64,000 nucleotides of DNA from UBA6183 sp943372215 (lineage in GTDB: Bacteria; Bacteroidota; Bacteroidia; UKL13-3), in NCBI GenBank assembly GCA_943372215.1, contig CALRXU020000005.1, positions 62,001 through 126,000 of the forward strand, given 5' to 3'. A model generated the notes under the pieces. It saw only the letters and a program-made list of their open reading frames with translations. It made no database searches and was not told the DNA's origin. How positions within the stretch are numbered: the first letter of the stretch is position 1; every line of letters begins with the position of its first letter. Positions 24,009 through 33,245 of the stretch are shown one piece after another. The position numbers and the translations under genes are program-made.

Positions 24009-26528
24009 CTAGAACTGAAACAGAAAACCAACATTTACACCCCAGGGCCTTACATCTGGCGAGTGGTTGAGGTGGGTTAAGCGATGCACCATACCTATGG
24101 ACATGATGCGAAATATATTCTCTATTCCATAACCAACTTCTACATAAGGCTCATTGTTAAACGAGAGGGAGTTGATGTTAACCAAGCTTTCAGGATGAAA
24201 GTTTTTATTTTGAGGACTAATGCTACCAAATGCCGCTTTGGTTACCGCATAGTTTCTTAGCTTCCATTTTTTAAACACAGGAACACGGTTAAAAAACATG
24301 CCTTCAAAGTGCTGCACGTACCAAAAGTACACGTATTCATCGGCCACAAACTCATACAAATTCATTAAACTAAAGTTATTGTCACTTTGCACAAAAGTGT
24401 TATTGCCCCTCATTACTTCCAATAGCGGATAAGGCAATTTTCCAAATACTTTACCAGCCGTTAAGCTATAATCTGCATTTCCAAGAAATCCAGTTGTAAT
24501 ATGTTGGTTCAGGTTAATGCGTATTTTATCATAATTAAAATTACCTCCAGCGATACCCTTAATACCACGCTGATAAGAAAATGTGGTAACAGGGGCTTTA
24601 GCCAGCTTTAATCTTAGCCTTGAGTTTCCTTTTGCAATTAACACTTCCTTATAGGCATAACGAATATCAATGGTGGCCGCAGCATAGGTATAGTCGTTTC
24701 TAATGTTTGCTGGATTATCGCCATCTTTATCGTTTATTTTATAGCCAAAATCAAATTTTCCCAATGGTTTAAAATACGTGCTTTGCCCGATAAGGCGAAT
24801 GGTCCAATCTCTGCTAAGCTGTTTTAAATAGATGGCGCGGTAATCAATGGTTTGGTTAATTCTGGTAAGGTTTGAGCCAAAATTAAGTGCTGCAAAAACG
24901 TTTGAAGCTCCTGATCCAAAGTTAAAAATTGGCGTTGATGATGGGTCGTTTACCCCCAGGATGTCATAATCATTTTTATAAGCAAACGAAGCTGTTGTCC
25001 ATTTGCGGTGATTAATAATCCGCTCAACACTGCCTCCATACTTAAATTTTTCATCACCAAAACCATAGGCCGCATAACCTAAATAGAACCAATTGCGCGA
25101 AAAGTTTTGATTGGTTTTAAGGCCAAATCTGGTACGAAATCCTTCAACCTGATTATAGTTGGCCAAAAACACATATGGGCCCCAATCTATTTTTCCAACC
25201 CGGTAATATCCTTCTGACAATAGGCGAATCACATCAGTATATGTTTTTACCACTGGAAGTCCCTTCACTGAATCAATCATGTTGCGCATTTGGGTTTCGG
25301 TAGCTGTAAACTTTTCAGGGCGTGTTTTTTGCCAATAGCTGGTGTCTCTGTCCAAATGCCCCTCTTGTCTATCAACATTTACATCAAAAAAACTTTCTGG
25401 CTTGGGTTGGTTCACCACCACTTGGCTATTTGACCGATACATTTTTGATACAAAGCCGCTGGTGTTTTCTGTTATTCTTGAAAGTTCAACAATAATCCGG
25501 GTTTTTACGGGCAACCAAGGGCCTGCAGATGTTGGCAATTGTTCTTGCTGTATTTTTAACCGCTCAATAAAGTTGAGGTTGGCATTGGGTGAAATATCTG
25601 CCACGATGCGCCTTAGTGCGTAGGTAGAATCTGCTATCCAAATGGTGCCAATAAAACCCAAATCAGATTCCCGCTTGGTTTGTATTTTTATCTCGTAACA
25701 TTTTAATCCATCAATGTCAACGGAATCTCTTAGGGTATACCAATAAAAATTGTGGCAATTGCTTGATATTGGTGAAACAAAATCTTTCACCAATACCCGC
25801 ATCCAGTTGTCGTTAAAATTAAACTGCAACAAACTGGTACCTAACATATCAATAACATAGCTGCCTTGGTTAACCCCAAAGCCCATAATTTGATTGGCGG
25901 TGATAATTTCTTTACTTTTTATGGGATTAGCTTGGTAATAATACTTTGACTCTGTTTCACTAATAAAAACGGGTAAGATGTATTTTCCATCTTCGTTTTT
26001 CATTTGATAGGCCGTATCAAACAGTTTACCAAGCGGCTGCAGCAACTTGTTTTTCTTCATCTTCTCAGAGATGTTATTCATAGAAACATCTACCTTGTTA
26101 TAACTGGTAAACTCGTAACTACTAAGGTTTGCAAAATTATTGTGCTTACGCATGGCCACTGCTTTATCAATAATTCTGATGGCAGGGTTTATACCCGCCT
26201 TTACCACAGCCTCACGCATAAGCTGGCTGTGCTCTTCCATCTCTATATTAATGATTTGTGCTTGACCCCTTTTTATGGGTAACAACACTGTTTTATACCC
26301 TAAAAAACTAACAACAAGCGTATCCACTGGCAAGGCTGTTCTAATGGAATAATTGCCTTCAAAATCAGTGGTCATTCCAACGGTTGTTCCTTTAAAGGCA
26401 ACACTTACAAAAGGCATGGGTTCATTCCTGCCTTTTTCAGTTACATTCCCTTTTACTGTTGTTTGTTGTGCAAATAATCCTCCAGCGACAATGAAAGCAC
26501 AAATAAAAAATATACTGTGTTTTTCCAT
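24009..26528 (-). CDS. DUF5686 outer-membrane protein with carboxypeptidase-like regulatory domain
   Basis: The 839-residue protein has a signal peptide (FFICAFIVAGGLFAQ). A carboxypeptidase D regulatory-like domain follows (residues ~22-95; GNVTEKGRNEPMPFVSVAFK, LVVSFLGYKTV). The rest is the DUF5686 region, ending in a probable outer-membrane beta-barrel with many alternating aromatic strands and a C-terminal GVNVGFLFQF. These proteins are common in Bacteroidota; they resemble TonB-dependent receptors without a plug, but their role is unknown. The ATG overlaps the stop of the cyclophilin gene by one base. Confidence 0.85.
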   Translation of the reverse strand: MEKHSIFFICAFIVAGGLFAQQTTVKGNVTEKGRNEPMPFVSVAFKGTTVGMTTDFEGNYSIRTALPVDTLVVSFLGYKTVLLPIKRGQAQIINIEMEEHSQLMREAVVKAGINPAIRIIDKAVAMRKHNNFANLSSYEFTSYNKVDVSMNNISEKMKKNKLLQPLGKLFDTAYQMKNEDGKYILPVFISETESKYYYQANPIKSKEIITANQIMGFGVNQGSYVIDMLGTSLLQFNFNDNWMRVLVKDFVSPISSNCHNFYWYTLRDSVDIDGLKCYEIKIQTKRESDLGFIGTIWIADSTYALRRIVADISPNANLNFIERLKIQQEQLPTSAGPWLPVKTRIIVELSRITENTSGFVSKMYRSNSQVVVNQPKPESFFDVNVDRQEGHLDRDTSYWQKTRPEKFTATETQMRNMIDSVKGLPVVKTYTDVIRLLSEGYYRVGKIDWGPYVFLANYNQVEGFRTRFGLKTNQNFSRNWFYLGYAAYGFGDEKFKYGGSVERIINHRKWTTASFAYKNDYDILGVNDPSSTPIFNFGSGASNVFAALNFGSNLTRINQTIDYRAIYLKQLSRDWTIRLIGQSTYFKPLGKFDFGYKINDKDGDNPANIRNDYTYAAATIDIRYAYKEVLIAKGNSRLRLKLAKAPVTTFSYQRGIKGIAGGNFNYDKIRINLNQHITTGFLGNADYSLTAGKVFGKLPYPLLEVMRGNNTFVQSDNNFSLMNLYEFVADEYVYFWYVQHFEGMFFNRVPVFKKWKLRNYAVTKAAFGSISPQNKNFHPESLVNINSLSFNNEPYVEVGYGIENIFRIMSIGMVHRLTHLNHSPDVRPWGVNVGFLFQF

Positions 26529-27364
26529 TACTTCTTCACCACTCTTATTTTCATTCTAATATCTTCAAGCGGCCTTTCATTTCTTGCCGTCTTTTGTGTG
26601 CAAATTGAATCAATAATATTAAACCCACTAATCACTTCACCAAAAACGGTGTACCCACTATCTAATTGAGGAACGCCCCCAATTGACGTGTATTCTTGTA
26701 TTTGTTGATTGGTAAACTTAGACTCTCCCCGTTGTTTGAATAACGAATCAACAACTGGCTGAAAAGATGCAACAAACTTTTTTAATCCATCCCTGTCTCC
26801 TCTTAACGTAAAGTCCTCCATTCTTCTTTTGGTGCTATCAGCTTGGGTAATCAAATAAAGCATATCCGATTTTATGCGTTGGTTTTTAAACCCTTCAATT
26901 TTTGTTAATTCATCCAACGTAAACCGCCTGCCTTGAATGAGAAAAAACTGGCTGGCATTGGAAGCCATGTCAGGGTTATTGTCTCTTACTGCGGCTATTG
27001 CGCCATACTTATGAATTAAATTCCCTCTGATTTCAGCAGGTACACGGTATCCAAGATCGGCATCCCCAATAACACTATCTATTGTAGCATATTTTGATTT
27101 GGCATCTCCCCCTTGAGCTAACATCCCGTAAATAACTTTGTGAAAAGTTAAGCTATCATAAAAGCCGCTTTTAACCAATTTTAAAAAATTATCCCGATGC
27201 AAGGGCGTCTCATCATATAACTTCACTTTCATTACCCCAAACTTGGTAGTAATTTGCACGATTACCGGACCCGTTTGTGGTTTAGGTGGCGCTGCTGCAA
27301 TACTTAATAAAACGATGGTAACAACAGCCAATACGGCTTTCTTTATATGGTTATTCTTCTTCAT
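26528..27364 (-). CDS. Cyclophilin-type peptidyl-prolyl cis-trans isomerase, exported
   Basis: The 278-residue protein starts MKKNNHIKKAVLAVVTIVLL, a signal peptide or anchor, so the enzyme works in the periplasm. Cyclophilin signatures are TKFGVMKVKLYDETPLHRDN, FYDSLTFHKVIYGMLAQGGD and the late GYTVFGEVISGFNIIDSI. An ~80-residue insertion (residues ~150-215) separates the halves of the domain, a feature of Bacteroidota homologues. The ATG at 27364 overlaps the preceding gene by 14 bases, so the two are coupled. Confidence 0.9.
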   Translation of the reverse strand: MKKNNHIKKAVLAVVTIVLLSIAAAPPKPQTGPVIVQITTKFGVMKVKLYDETPLHRDNFLKLVKSGFYDSLTFHKVIYGMLAQGGDAKSKYATIDSVIGDADLGYRVPAEIRGNLIHKYGAIAAVRDNNPDMASNASQFFLIQGRRFTLDELTKIEGFKNQRIKSDMLYLITQADSTKRRMEDFTLRGDRDGLKKFVASFQPVVDSLFKQRGESKFTNQQIQEYTSIGGVPQLDSGYTVFGEVISGFNIIDSICTQKTARNERPLEDIRMKIRVVKK

Positions 27365-27719
27365 ACAATTCATTTTCATCAAAATATTTTACAACAACCC
27401 TTCTTAACATCATTTCCTGGCTCATCAAGTCTGTAAATGGTGGTTTATGTACCAAATCATAATGCGGCCATCCTTCTGCATCCTTATGCGAAAATTTATA
27501 ATACCCATCATAGCTCAGTAACTTACAGGTTGCTATGTGGAATAAATCCATTTTTTCTTCCTTGGTAAATACCCTTGTGGTACCCATTTCTTGCATCCCA
27601 ATTAAAAATAAAATACCATTCATATCGGGTTTTTTACCAAATTGTTTCTTTAGCTGGAATACTATTTTGTACCACTTCAATTTGGTAGCCTCATCTAGTT
27701 CAACCCTTACATCATTCAT
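27351..27719 (-). CDS. Conserved hypothetical cytoplasmic protein
   Basis: Not recognised as a named domain. The 122-residue protein is soluble, helix-rich and charged (ATKLKWYKIVFQLKKQFGKK; TKEEKMDLFHIATCKLLSYD). It ends in an acidic tail (NELYEEE). The 14-base overlap with the cyclophilin gene argues that both are real and co-translated. A near-consensus -7 word (TTAATTTG on the minus strand, 27734-27727) ends seven bases before its ATG. No function is proposed. Confidence 0.7.
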   Translation of the reverse strand: MNDVRVELDEATKLKWYKIVFQLKKQFGKKPDMNGILFLIGMQEMGTTRVFTKEEKMDLFHIATCKLLSYDGYYKFSHKDAEGWPHYDLVHKPPFTDLMSQEMMLRRVVVKYFDENELYEEE

Positions 27720-27786
27720 AATGCGCCAAATTAAGAATTATTATTAACGTAACATTGGTTTTCATTAAATTTTATACTTTTATACA

Positions 27787-30700
27787 ATGATGAAATTAAT
27801 TGGCTTTTCGTTGCTTTTGATATTGGGTACTCTTTTTTCCCAAGCGCAAGTTAATGATTTTTTTACTGATGGAAACTTTACTACAAACCCAATCTGGACT
27901 GGTGATGATAGCCTTTTTGAAGTAAGCAGTGCTCAACTGCGACTTAAAGGAACAGTTGCAACCGATGCCTCAATAGTTACTAGCCACACATTAACCGATA
28001 GTGTTACCTGGACTTTTTTTACACGAATCGCGTTGAGTCCTAGTACACAAAACTTTTCGCGCTTTTACTTGATGAGTAGTAATGCCAACCTGGAAGGCTC
28101 ATTAGATGGTTATTATGTTCAATTTGGTGGAGTAACCGGGAATACGGATAGCATTACATTATATAAACAAGCTGGTATTACCAGAACCCGAATTATAGGT
28201 GGACGACCAGGAACGGTAGGTAAAAACAATAATTTAGTCCGGGTTAAAGTGTTTAGAAACAACACTGGAAACTGGGAGTTGTACAGTGATACAACAGGGG
28301 GTACCAATTATACCTTGGAAGGAACAGGTTTTGACAATCAATTTACAACCAGCAATTATTTGGGGTGGTTTGTAAGATATACCTCTGGTAACAACCAAAA
28401 CCATTACTTAGATGAGGTAACGGCTAACATACCCGTTGTTGATTTGCAACCCCCTACTGTTGATAGTGTAGTGGTAGGTGATAACAATAGTTTATTGGTT
28501 TATTTTAATGAGCCCCTTCAACGTTCTTCAGCACAAAACACGTTAAATTACAGTCTTGCTCCGTTACTCGGCAACCCCATATCGGCCTCATTAACAAATG
28601 GAAACAGGGTGCTTTTGCAATTTGCTGCCTCTTTTGTTTCAAAAACCCAATATACATTAAGCATCCAAAATGTTGCTGATTCTACGGGGAACAAAATGGC
28701 CAACTACGCTGATTTGTTTTTTTATTTTACCCCGCAAGAGTTTGATTTGTTGATTTCAGAGTTTATGCCAGACCCGTCTCCTTCTGTTGGTTTGCCTGAA
28801 TTAGAGTTTATTGAACTTTACAATAATGCAGGTGTACCAATTAATTTGGCGGGGTTTTCCTTAAGTGATGGTGGGACATTGGCTCTTCTACCCGCCTTTA
28901 CACTTAAGCCCGATAGTTTTGTGATTGTCTGCGCCACATCTTCTTTAAATACATTTTCTTCCTTTGGTAATACGCTGGCCATTAGCAATTTTCCTTCATT
29001 AAACAACACAGCAGATAAAATTACACTTAAAGATAATAAAGGAAAAACTGTACACGAAATCAGTTATGATTTTTCTTGGTATAATGATATGGATAAAGAT
29101 GATGGCGGCTACACCATAGAATTGCAATTTCCCAAACAAATTTGCCGACAAAAACAGGCTTATGGAGCCTCAGTTAATAATGCAGGAGGTACACCTGGAA
29201 CAATTAATTCTGCATGGAACAATCAGCCAGATAATGTTTCTCCGGCCATTAATACAGTTGATATTATAGATGCAAACAGCCTGCGCATTGTATTTAATGA
29301 GCGCATGAATACAGCCACTTTATCCAATGCTATTGTTACTTTACAACCTGCTATTCCAGTTTCTTCTACAACAGTATTAAGCCCAGATACCTTAATGGTA
29401 ACATTGCAATCGCCCTTAACCAATAGAACGGTATATAACCTTACACTTTCGGGGGCGGCTGACTGTTCGGGCAATGTGCTAACAAGTAATAATTATTCTT
29501 TTTCTTATTATACACCTCAACCTCAGGATATTCTTATAAGTGAATTTATGGCCGACCCAAGCCCGTCTGTTGGTTTGCCAGAAAAAGAATTCATTGAGTT
29601 ATATAATAAAACCGACCTGTCTATAAACCTTGGCGGGTTTACTATTAGTGATGGGGCCACACCCATTGCTTTGCCTAACGTAAGCTTAGGTGCTAATAGT
29701 TTTGCTATTATTTGTCTTCGTGCAGATACCAGCCTATTTAGCGGATTTGGTGCGCTTATTCCAGTGAGCAGTTTTCCTTCATTAAACAACACAAGCGACA
29801 ATATTATCCTTCGCGATAAAGCAGGCAATGTTATTCATCAGATTAGTTTTAACCTGAGCTGGTATAACAACCCAGATAAAGAAGATGGTGGATACAGCAT
29901 TGAGCTACAATACCCTCAACAAATTTGCAAGGGACAAAAAAGCTATGCCGCCTCTACAGATGCTACTGGTGGAACACCCGGTAAAACAAATTCGTTTTGG
30001 GATTTATCTGCTGACATTACACCGCCTATTGCTTACTCCGCTTCTGTTATTGACGCTGCAACCATGCAAGTGGTTTTTAATGAAAACATGAATGCGGTAA
30101 GTTTAAACAATGCCACCATCTCTATTCAACCCAACATTGCCATTTCATCAACTGAGTTATTAGGTGCGGATACGTTGCGCATTTATTTACAAACCAACAT
30201 GGCCAATAAAACTTCGTACGCATTATCGTTACAAAATGTGGCTGACTGCTCCAATAATTACACTTCTATACAAGCTATTGTTGATTATTACACACCTGAA
30301 ATAGCAAAAAATTATGATGTGCTTATCCATGAGATTATGGCTGACCCAGACCCAGCACAGCAATTATCCAATGCAGAATACATTGAATTGTACAACCGCA
30401 GCAATCGGGTGATTAACCTAAAAAACTGGCAACTGGGTGATGCTGCTTCGTTGGCATTATTGCCAGAGGTAATTATACTTCCTGATAGCTTTAAAGTGTT
30501 TTGCTCAACAGCCAGCGCAGCACTTTTTAATGGAAAGGCCATTGGCGTTGCCCGGTTTCCTTCTATTGGAAATGAAGAAGAAACCCTGATACTAAAAAAT
30601 GCCGAAGGACAAATTATTCATAGTATTAACTACTCCTCTGCCATGATTGAAGATGGCCTAAAAAGAAATGGAGGTTGGAGTGCTGAAATGATTGATGCAA

Positions 30701-31935
30701 ATAATCCATGCGAGGCGGTAAATTGGCGTGCAAGCAAGGATAAAACAGGAGGAACCCCAGGTAAGAGCAACAGCGTTAAAGGATTAAATCCTGATAAAAC
30801 ACCTCCTCGTTTAGTAAGGTCTTATTTATTAGATAGCACCCATGTGCAACTATTTTTTAATGAACCAACTGATTCAACGTCATTTAAACCAAGCCGCTTT
30901 TTATTAAACAACACCATCAATCCAACCAGTATAAGGGGAAACCCCATTTCTTACCAAACCACCACCCTTACTTTTGATTCCGTTTTTGTTAAAAACAAGG
31001 TTTACTCTATTACTGTTGATAGCATTGCAGATTGCGCAGATAACAAGATTGCTGATTACAGACAGGTTGATTTAGGCGTTCCTGTTGAAGCTGACTCAAC
31101 TGATTTGGTGATTAATGAGGTATTGTTTAACCCAGAAACAAACGGTGTTGATTTTATAGAAATTTACAACAAAGGCAATCGAATTATAGATTTAAAGGAC
31201 TTTATAATAGCAAGCAGGGATGATAATGGAGTCATAGAAAATCCAACATCCATTGCTCCAGATGGTTTTGTGATAAAACCAGGTGAATATCCAGTAATTA
31301 CATCAAACACCAGCATTGTTGCACAACAGTATTTTTGTTTGAACCCAAATGTATTGGTGCAATCACCGTTGCCAAGCATGGCAGATGATAAAGGAACGGT
31401 TGTACTCCTGCATAAATCTGGTAAAATTATTGACGAATTTGCTTACAGTAACGATTTACATTTGGCACTTTTGGATGATGAAAATGGGGTAAGTTTGGAG
31501 AAAATAGATTACAACAGACCAACCAATGAGCCCTCCAACTGGACAAGCGCTGCCGCTTCTGTTGGTTATGCCACACCCACCTACAAAAACTCACAATATT
31601 TAAAGGCTGATGCGGCAAATGCCACTTTTGAATTGCAGCCCAGCACCATTTCGCCTGATGGTGATGGTTATCAAGACATCATGAACATTAACTATAAGCT
31701 CTCATTAAGTGGTTACACGGGAAACTTATGGATTTACGATGCCAATGGACGATCCATTAAACAATTGCTTAAAAACGAGGTGCTCGGAACAACCGGTACT
31801 TATACCTGGGATGGGGTAATGGACAATGGCAATAAGGCGCCTATTGGTATTTATGTTTTTTACTTTGAAGTGTTTGCCCTAAATGGCCAAGTGAATACCT
31901 ATAAAACTGTTGGTGTAGTGGCTGGTAAATTATAG
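27787..31935 (+). CDS. Giant surface protein with four lamin-tail/Ig-like repeats
   Basis: The 1382-residue protein has a signal peptide (MMKLIGFSLLLILGTLFSQA), then a concanavalin-like N-terminal domain to about residue 215. Four repeats of a ~263-residue unit follow. Each unit pairs an Ig-like (Big_5-type) domain with a lamin-tail domain beginning ISEFMPDPSPSVGLPELEF at residue ~319; the others begin near 581, 844 and 1106. Repeats 1 and 2 share a 22-base identical stretch. The C-terminal ~90 residues (STISPDGDGYQDIMNINYKL, YTWDGVMDNGNKAPIGIYVF) resemble FlgD-like and type-B type-IX-secretion C-terminal domains, so export by T9SS is likely but unproven. Confidence 0.85.
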   Translation: MMKLIGFSLLLILGTLFSQAQVNDFFTDGNFTTNPIWTGDDSLFEVSSAQLRLKGTVATDASIVTSHTLTDSVTWTFFTRIALSPSTQNFSRFYLMSSNANLEGSLDGYYVQFGGVTGNTDSITLYKQAGITRTRIIGGRPGTVGKNNNLVRVKVFRNNTGNWELYSDTTGGTNYTLEGTGFDNQFTTSNYLGWFVRYTSGNNQNHYLDEVTANIPVVDLQPPTVDSVVVGDNNSLLVYFNEPLQRSSAQNTLNYSLAPLLGNPISASLTNGNRVLLQFAASFVSKTQYTLSIQNVADSTGNKMANYADLFFYFTPQEFDLLISEFMPDPSPSVGLPELEFIELYNNAGVPINLAGFSLSDGGTLALLPAFTLKPDSFVIVCATSSLNTFSSFGNTLAISNFPSLNNTADKITLKDNKGKTVHEISYDFSWYNDMDKDDGGYTIELQFPKQICRQKQAYGASVNNAGGTPGTINSAWNNQPDNVSPAINTVDIIDANSLRIVFNERMNTATLSNAIVTLQPAIPVSSTTVLSPDTLMVTLQSPLTNRTVYNLTLSGAADCSGNVLTSNNYSFSYYTPQPQDILISEFMADPSPSVGLPEKEFIELYNKTDLSINLGGFTISDGATPIALPNVSLGANSFAIICLRADTSLFSGFGALIPVSSFPSLNNTSDNIILRDKAGNVIHQISFNLSWYNNPDKEDGGYSIELQYPQQICKGQKSYAASTDATGGTPGKTNSFWDLSADITPPIAYSASVIDAATMQVVFNENMNAVSLNNATISIQPNIAISSTELLGADTLRIYLQTNMANKTSYALSLQNVADCSNNYTSIQAIVDYYTPEIAKNYDVLIHEIMADPDPAQQLSNAEYIELYNRSNRVINLKNWQLGDAASLALLPEVIILPDSFKVFCSTASAALFNGKAIGVARFPSIGNEEETLILKNAEGQIIHSINYSSAMIEDGLKRNGGWSAEMIDANNPCEAVNWRASKDKTGGTPGKSNSVKGLNPDKTPPRLVRSYLLDSTHVQLFFNEPTDSTSFKPSRFLLNNTINPTSIRGNPISYQTTTLTFDSVFVKNKVYSITVDSIADCADNKIADYRQVDLGVPVEADSTDLVINEVLFNPETNGVDFIEIYNKGNRIIDLKDFIIASRDDNGVIENPTSIAPDGFVIKPGEYPVITSNTSIVAQQYFCLNPNVLVQSPLPSMADDKGTVVLLHKSGKIIDEFAYSNDLHLALLDDENGVSLEKIDYNRPTNEPSNWTSAAASVGYATPTYKNSQYLKADAANATFELQPSTISPDGDGYQDIMNINYKLSLSGYTGNLWIYDANGRSIKQLLKNEVLGTTGTYTWDGVMDNGNKAPIGIYVFYFEVFALNGQVNTYKTVGVVAGKL

Positions 31936-31936
31936 C

Positions 31937-32386
31937 CTAAACAAGAGCCATAAACAATACCTTTTCTATTTGCGCTGGCAATTGAAACAACCCGTCATTG
32001 CTAATTAACTGGTATTGGCTATTTGCCACATAAGAGTCTTTTAGTAAAAACCCGCCCTTTACCTCAAAAGAGCCAATGATGTCTTTTTGCTCAGGCTTTT
32101 CAGGGCTTTTGCACCGTTCATCAATCAAATACATAAACCCACTTTGGTTATTGGGGCTTTGAACGGCTGTAAACTCAGCAAAAAGCAACATGGTTTGGTG
32201 GAAAAACCGAACAAATTCCGGGTTGTATAAAATGTTATCTGGGGTAACCTCGCCATTATTGTTTTTTAACAAGCCAAGAATTGCTTTGGGGTTTTTTACC
32301 TGTGCCATTGCTTCTGGATCCAACAACGTAAGCAAAGTAGTTTCTTTGCCATTAAGGGTTGTTTCAACCGCATATACATTCATCAT
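31937..32386 (-). CDS. Conserved hypothetical protein
   Basis: No domain recognised. The 149-residue protein has no signal peptide; the middle is mixed alpha/beta (FFHQTMLLFAEFTAVQSPNN; SGFMYLIDERCKSPEKPEQK). The start is ATG at 32386 or 32383. An exact -7 element (TATTTTTG on the minus strand, 32398-32391) ends four bases before the first, supporting a real gene with its own promoter. It is convergent with the giant surface protein and divergent from purQ. Confidence 0.65.
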   Translation of the reverse strand: MMNVYAVETTLNGKETTLLTLLDPEAMAQVKNPKAILGLLKNNNGEVTPDNILYNPEFVRFFHQTMLLFAEFTAVQSPNNQSGFMYLIDERCKSPEKPEQKDIIGSFEVKGGFLLKDSYVANSQYQLISNDGLFQLPAQIEKVLFMALV

Positions 32387-32390
32387 GCTG

Positions 32391-32398
32391 CAAAAATA
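32391..32398 (-). promoter_or_regulatory. -7 element of the hypothetical gene at 32386
   Basis: TATTTTTG on the minus strand, exact TAnnTTTG, ends four bases before the ATG at 32386. Another predicted leaderless start. Confidence 0.5.
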
Positions 32399-32469
32399 CA
32401 GATTATTTTATTGTTGAAGGGCTTGTGTTTGTGCCTTAGGCCATTTACATGGCCTTGTTGAATTATTTT

Positions 32470-32499
32470 TTGCTGCTTCAAGCGGTATCTGTACATTTG
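32470..32499 (+). promoter_or_regulatory. purQ promoter
   Basis: TTG at 32470-32472 and TACATTTG at 32492-32499 are separated by 19 bases and match the -33 and -7 elements. The ATG of purQ follows at 32530, giving a conventional leader of ~25 bases, unlike several neighbours. Confidence 0.65.
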
Positions 32500-32529
32500 C
32501 AACATATTATATTTTAATCCTCTTCTGCT

Positions 32530-33225
32530 ATGAAAATCGGTGTTGTTATTTTTCCAGGTTCAAATTGTGATAAAGATGCAGTGTATGCTTTTAATAACCA
32601 ATTTGGTTGCGAAACCATTGAACTTTGGCATAAAGATACTGACTTACAAAGTTGCGACCTGGTTTTTTTACCCGGGGGCTTTAGTTTTGGTGATTACTTA
32701 AGGAGTGGTGCCATTGCCCGTTTTTCTCCGATTATGCAGAGTGTTGCAGCATTTGCTGAAAAAGGGGGCTTGGTTTGGGGGATTTGCAATGGCTTTCAAG
32801 TACTATGTGAAGCTGGTTTATTACCGGGGGCTTTGTTGCACAACGACAATCAAAAGTTTAATTGTAAAAACGTGTTTATTAAATCGGTTACTACCAATAG
32901 CCTGATTACATCTAATACCAACGTTGGTAAAGCACTTAAAATTCCTGTGGCACATGGAGAAGGTCGTTTTTACAGTGATGATAAAACATTAGAGGAGTTA
33001 ATTGCCAATGATCAAATTCTGTTTAAATATTGTGAGGAGTCTGGAGAGGAAACAACAGCAAGCAATCCTAATGGTTCTTTATTAAATATTGCTGGTATTA
33101 CCAATAAAACCCGCAATGTGTTTGGGATGATGCCTCATCCTGAACGAGCCGTGGATGCGGATTTATACAATACAGATGGCCGAATCTTGTTTGAAAGCTT
33201 GCTGTCTTCAACACTTTCTGTGTAA
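32530..33225 (+). CDS. purQ: Phosphoribosylformylglycinamidine synthase, glutaminase subunit
   Basis: PurQ supplies ammonia for the fourth step of purine synthesis. Features are IGVVIFPGSNCDKDAVYAF at the start, the glutaminase nucleophile in VWGICNGFQVLCEAGLLPGA (cysteine near residue 87), and the MMPHPERAVD histidine-glutamate pair near the C-terminus. The 231-residue length is normal. It stands alone, without purS or purL next to it. A small 7-base inverted repeat (33242-33248 with 33270-33276) lies between it and the convergent feoB. Confidence 0.96.
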   Translation: MKIGVVIFPGSNCDKDAVYAFNNQFGCETIELWHKDTDLQSCDLVFLPGGFSFGDYLRSGAIARFSPIMQSVAAFAEKGGLVWGICNGFQVLCEAGLLPGALLHNDNQKFNCKNVFIKSVTTNSLITSNTNVGKALKIPVAHGEGRFYSDDKTLEELIANDQILFKYCEESGEETTASNPNGSLLNIAGITNKTRNVFGMMPHPERAVDADLYNTDGRILFESLLSSTLSV

Positions 33226-33245
33226 CCTTTTTGCAGAAAAACAGC

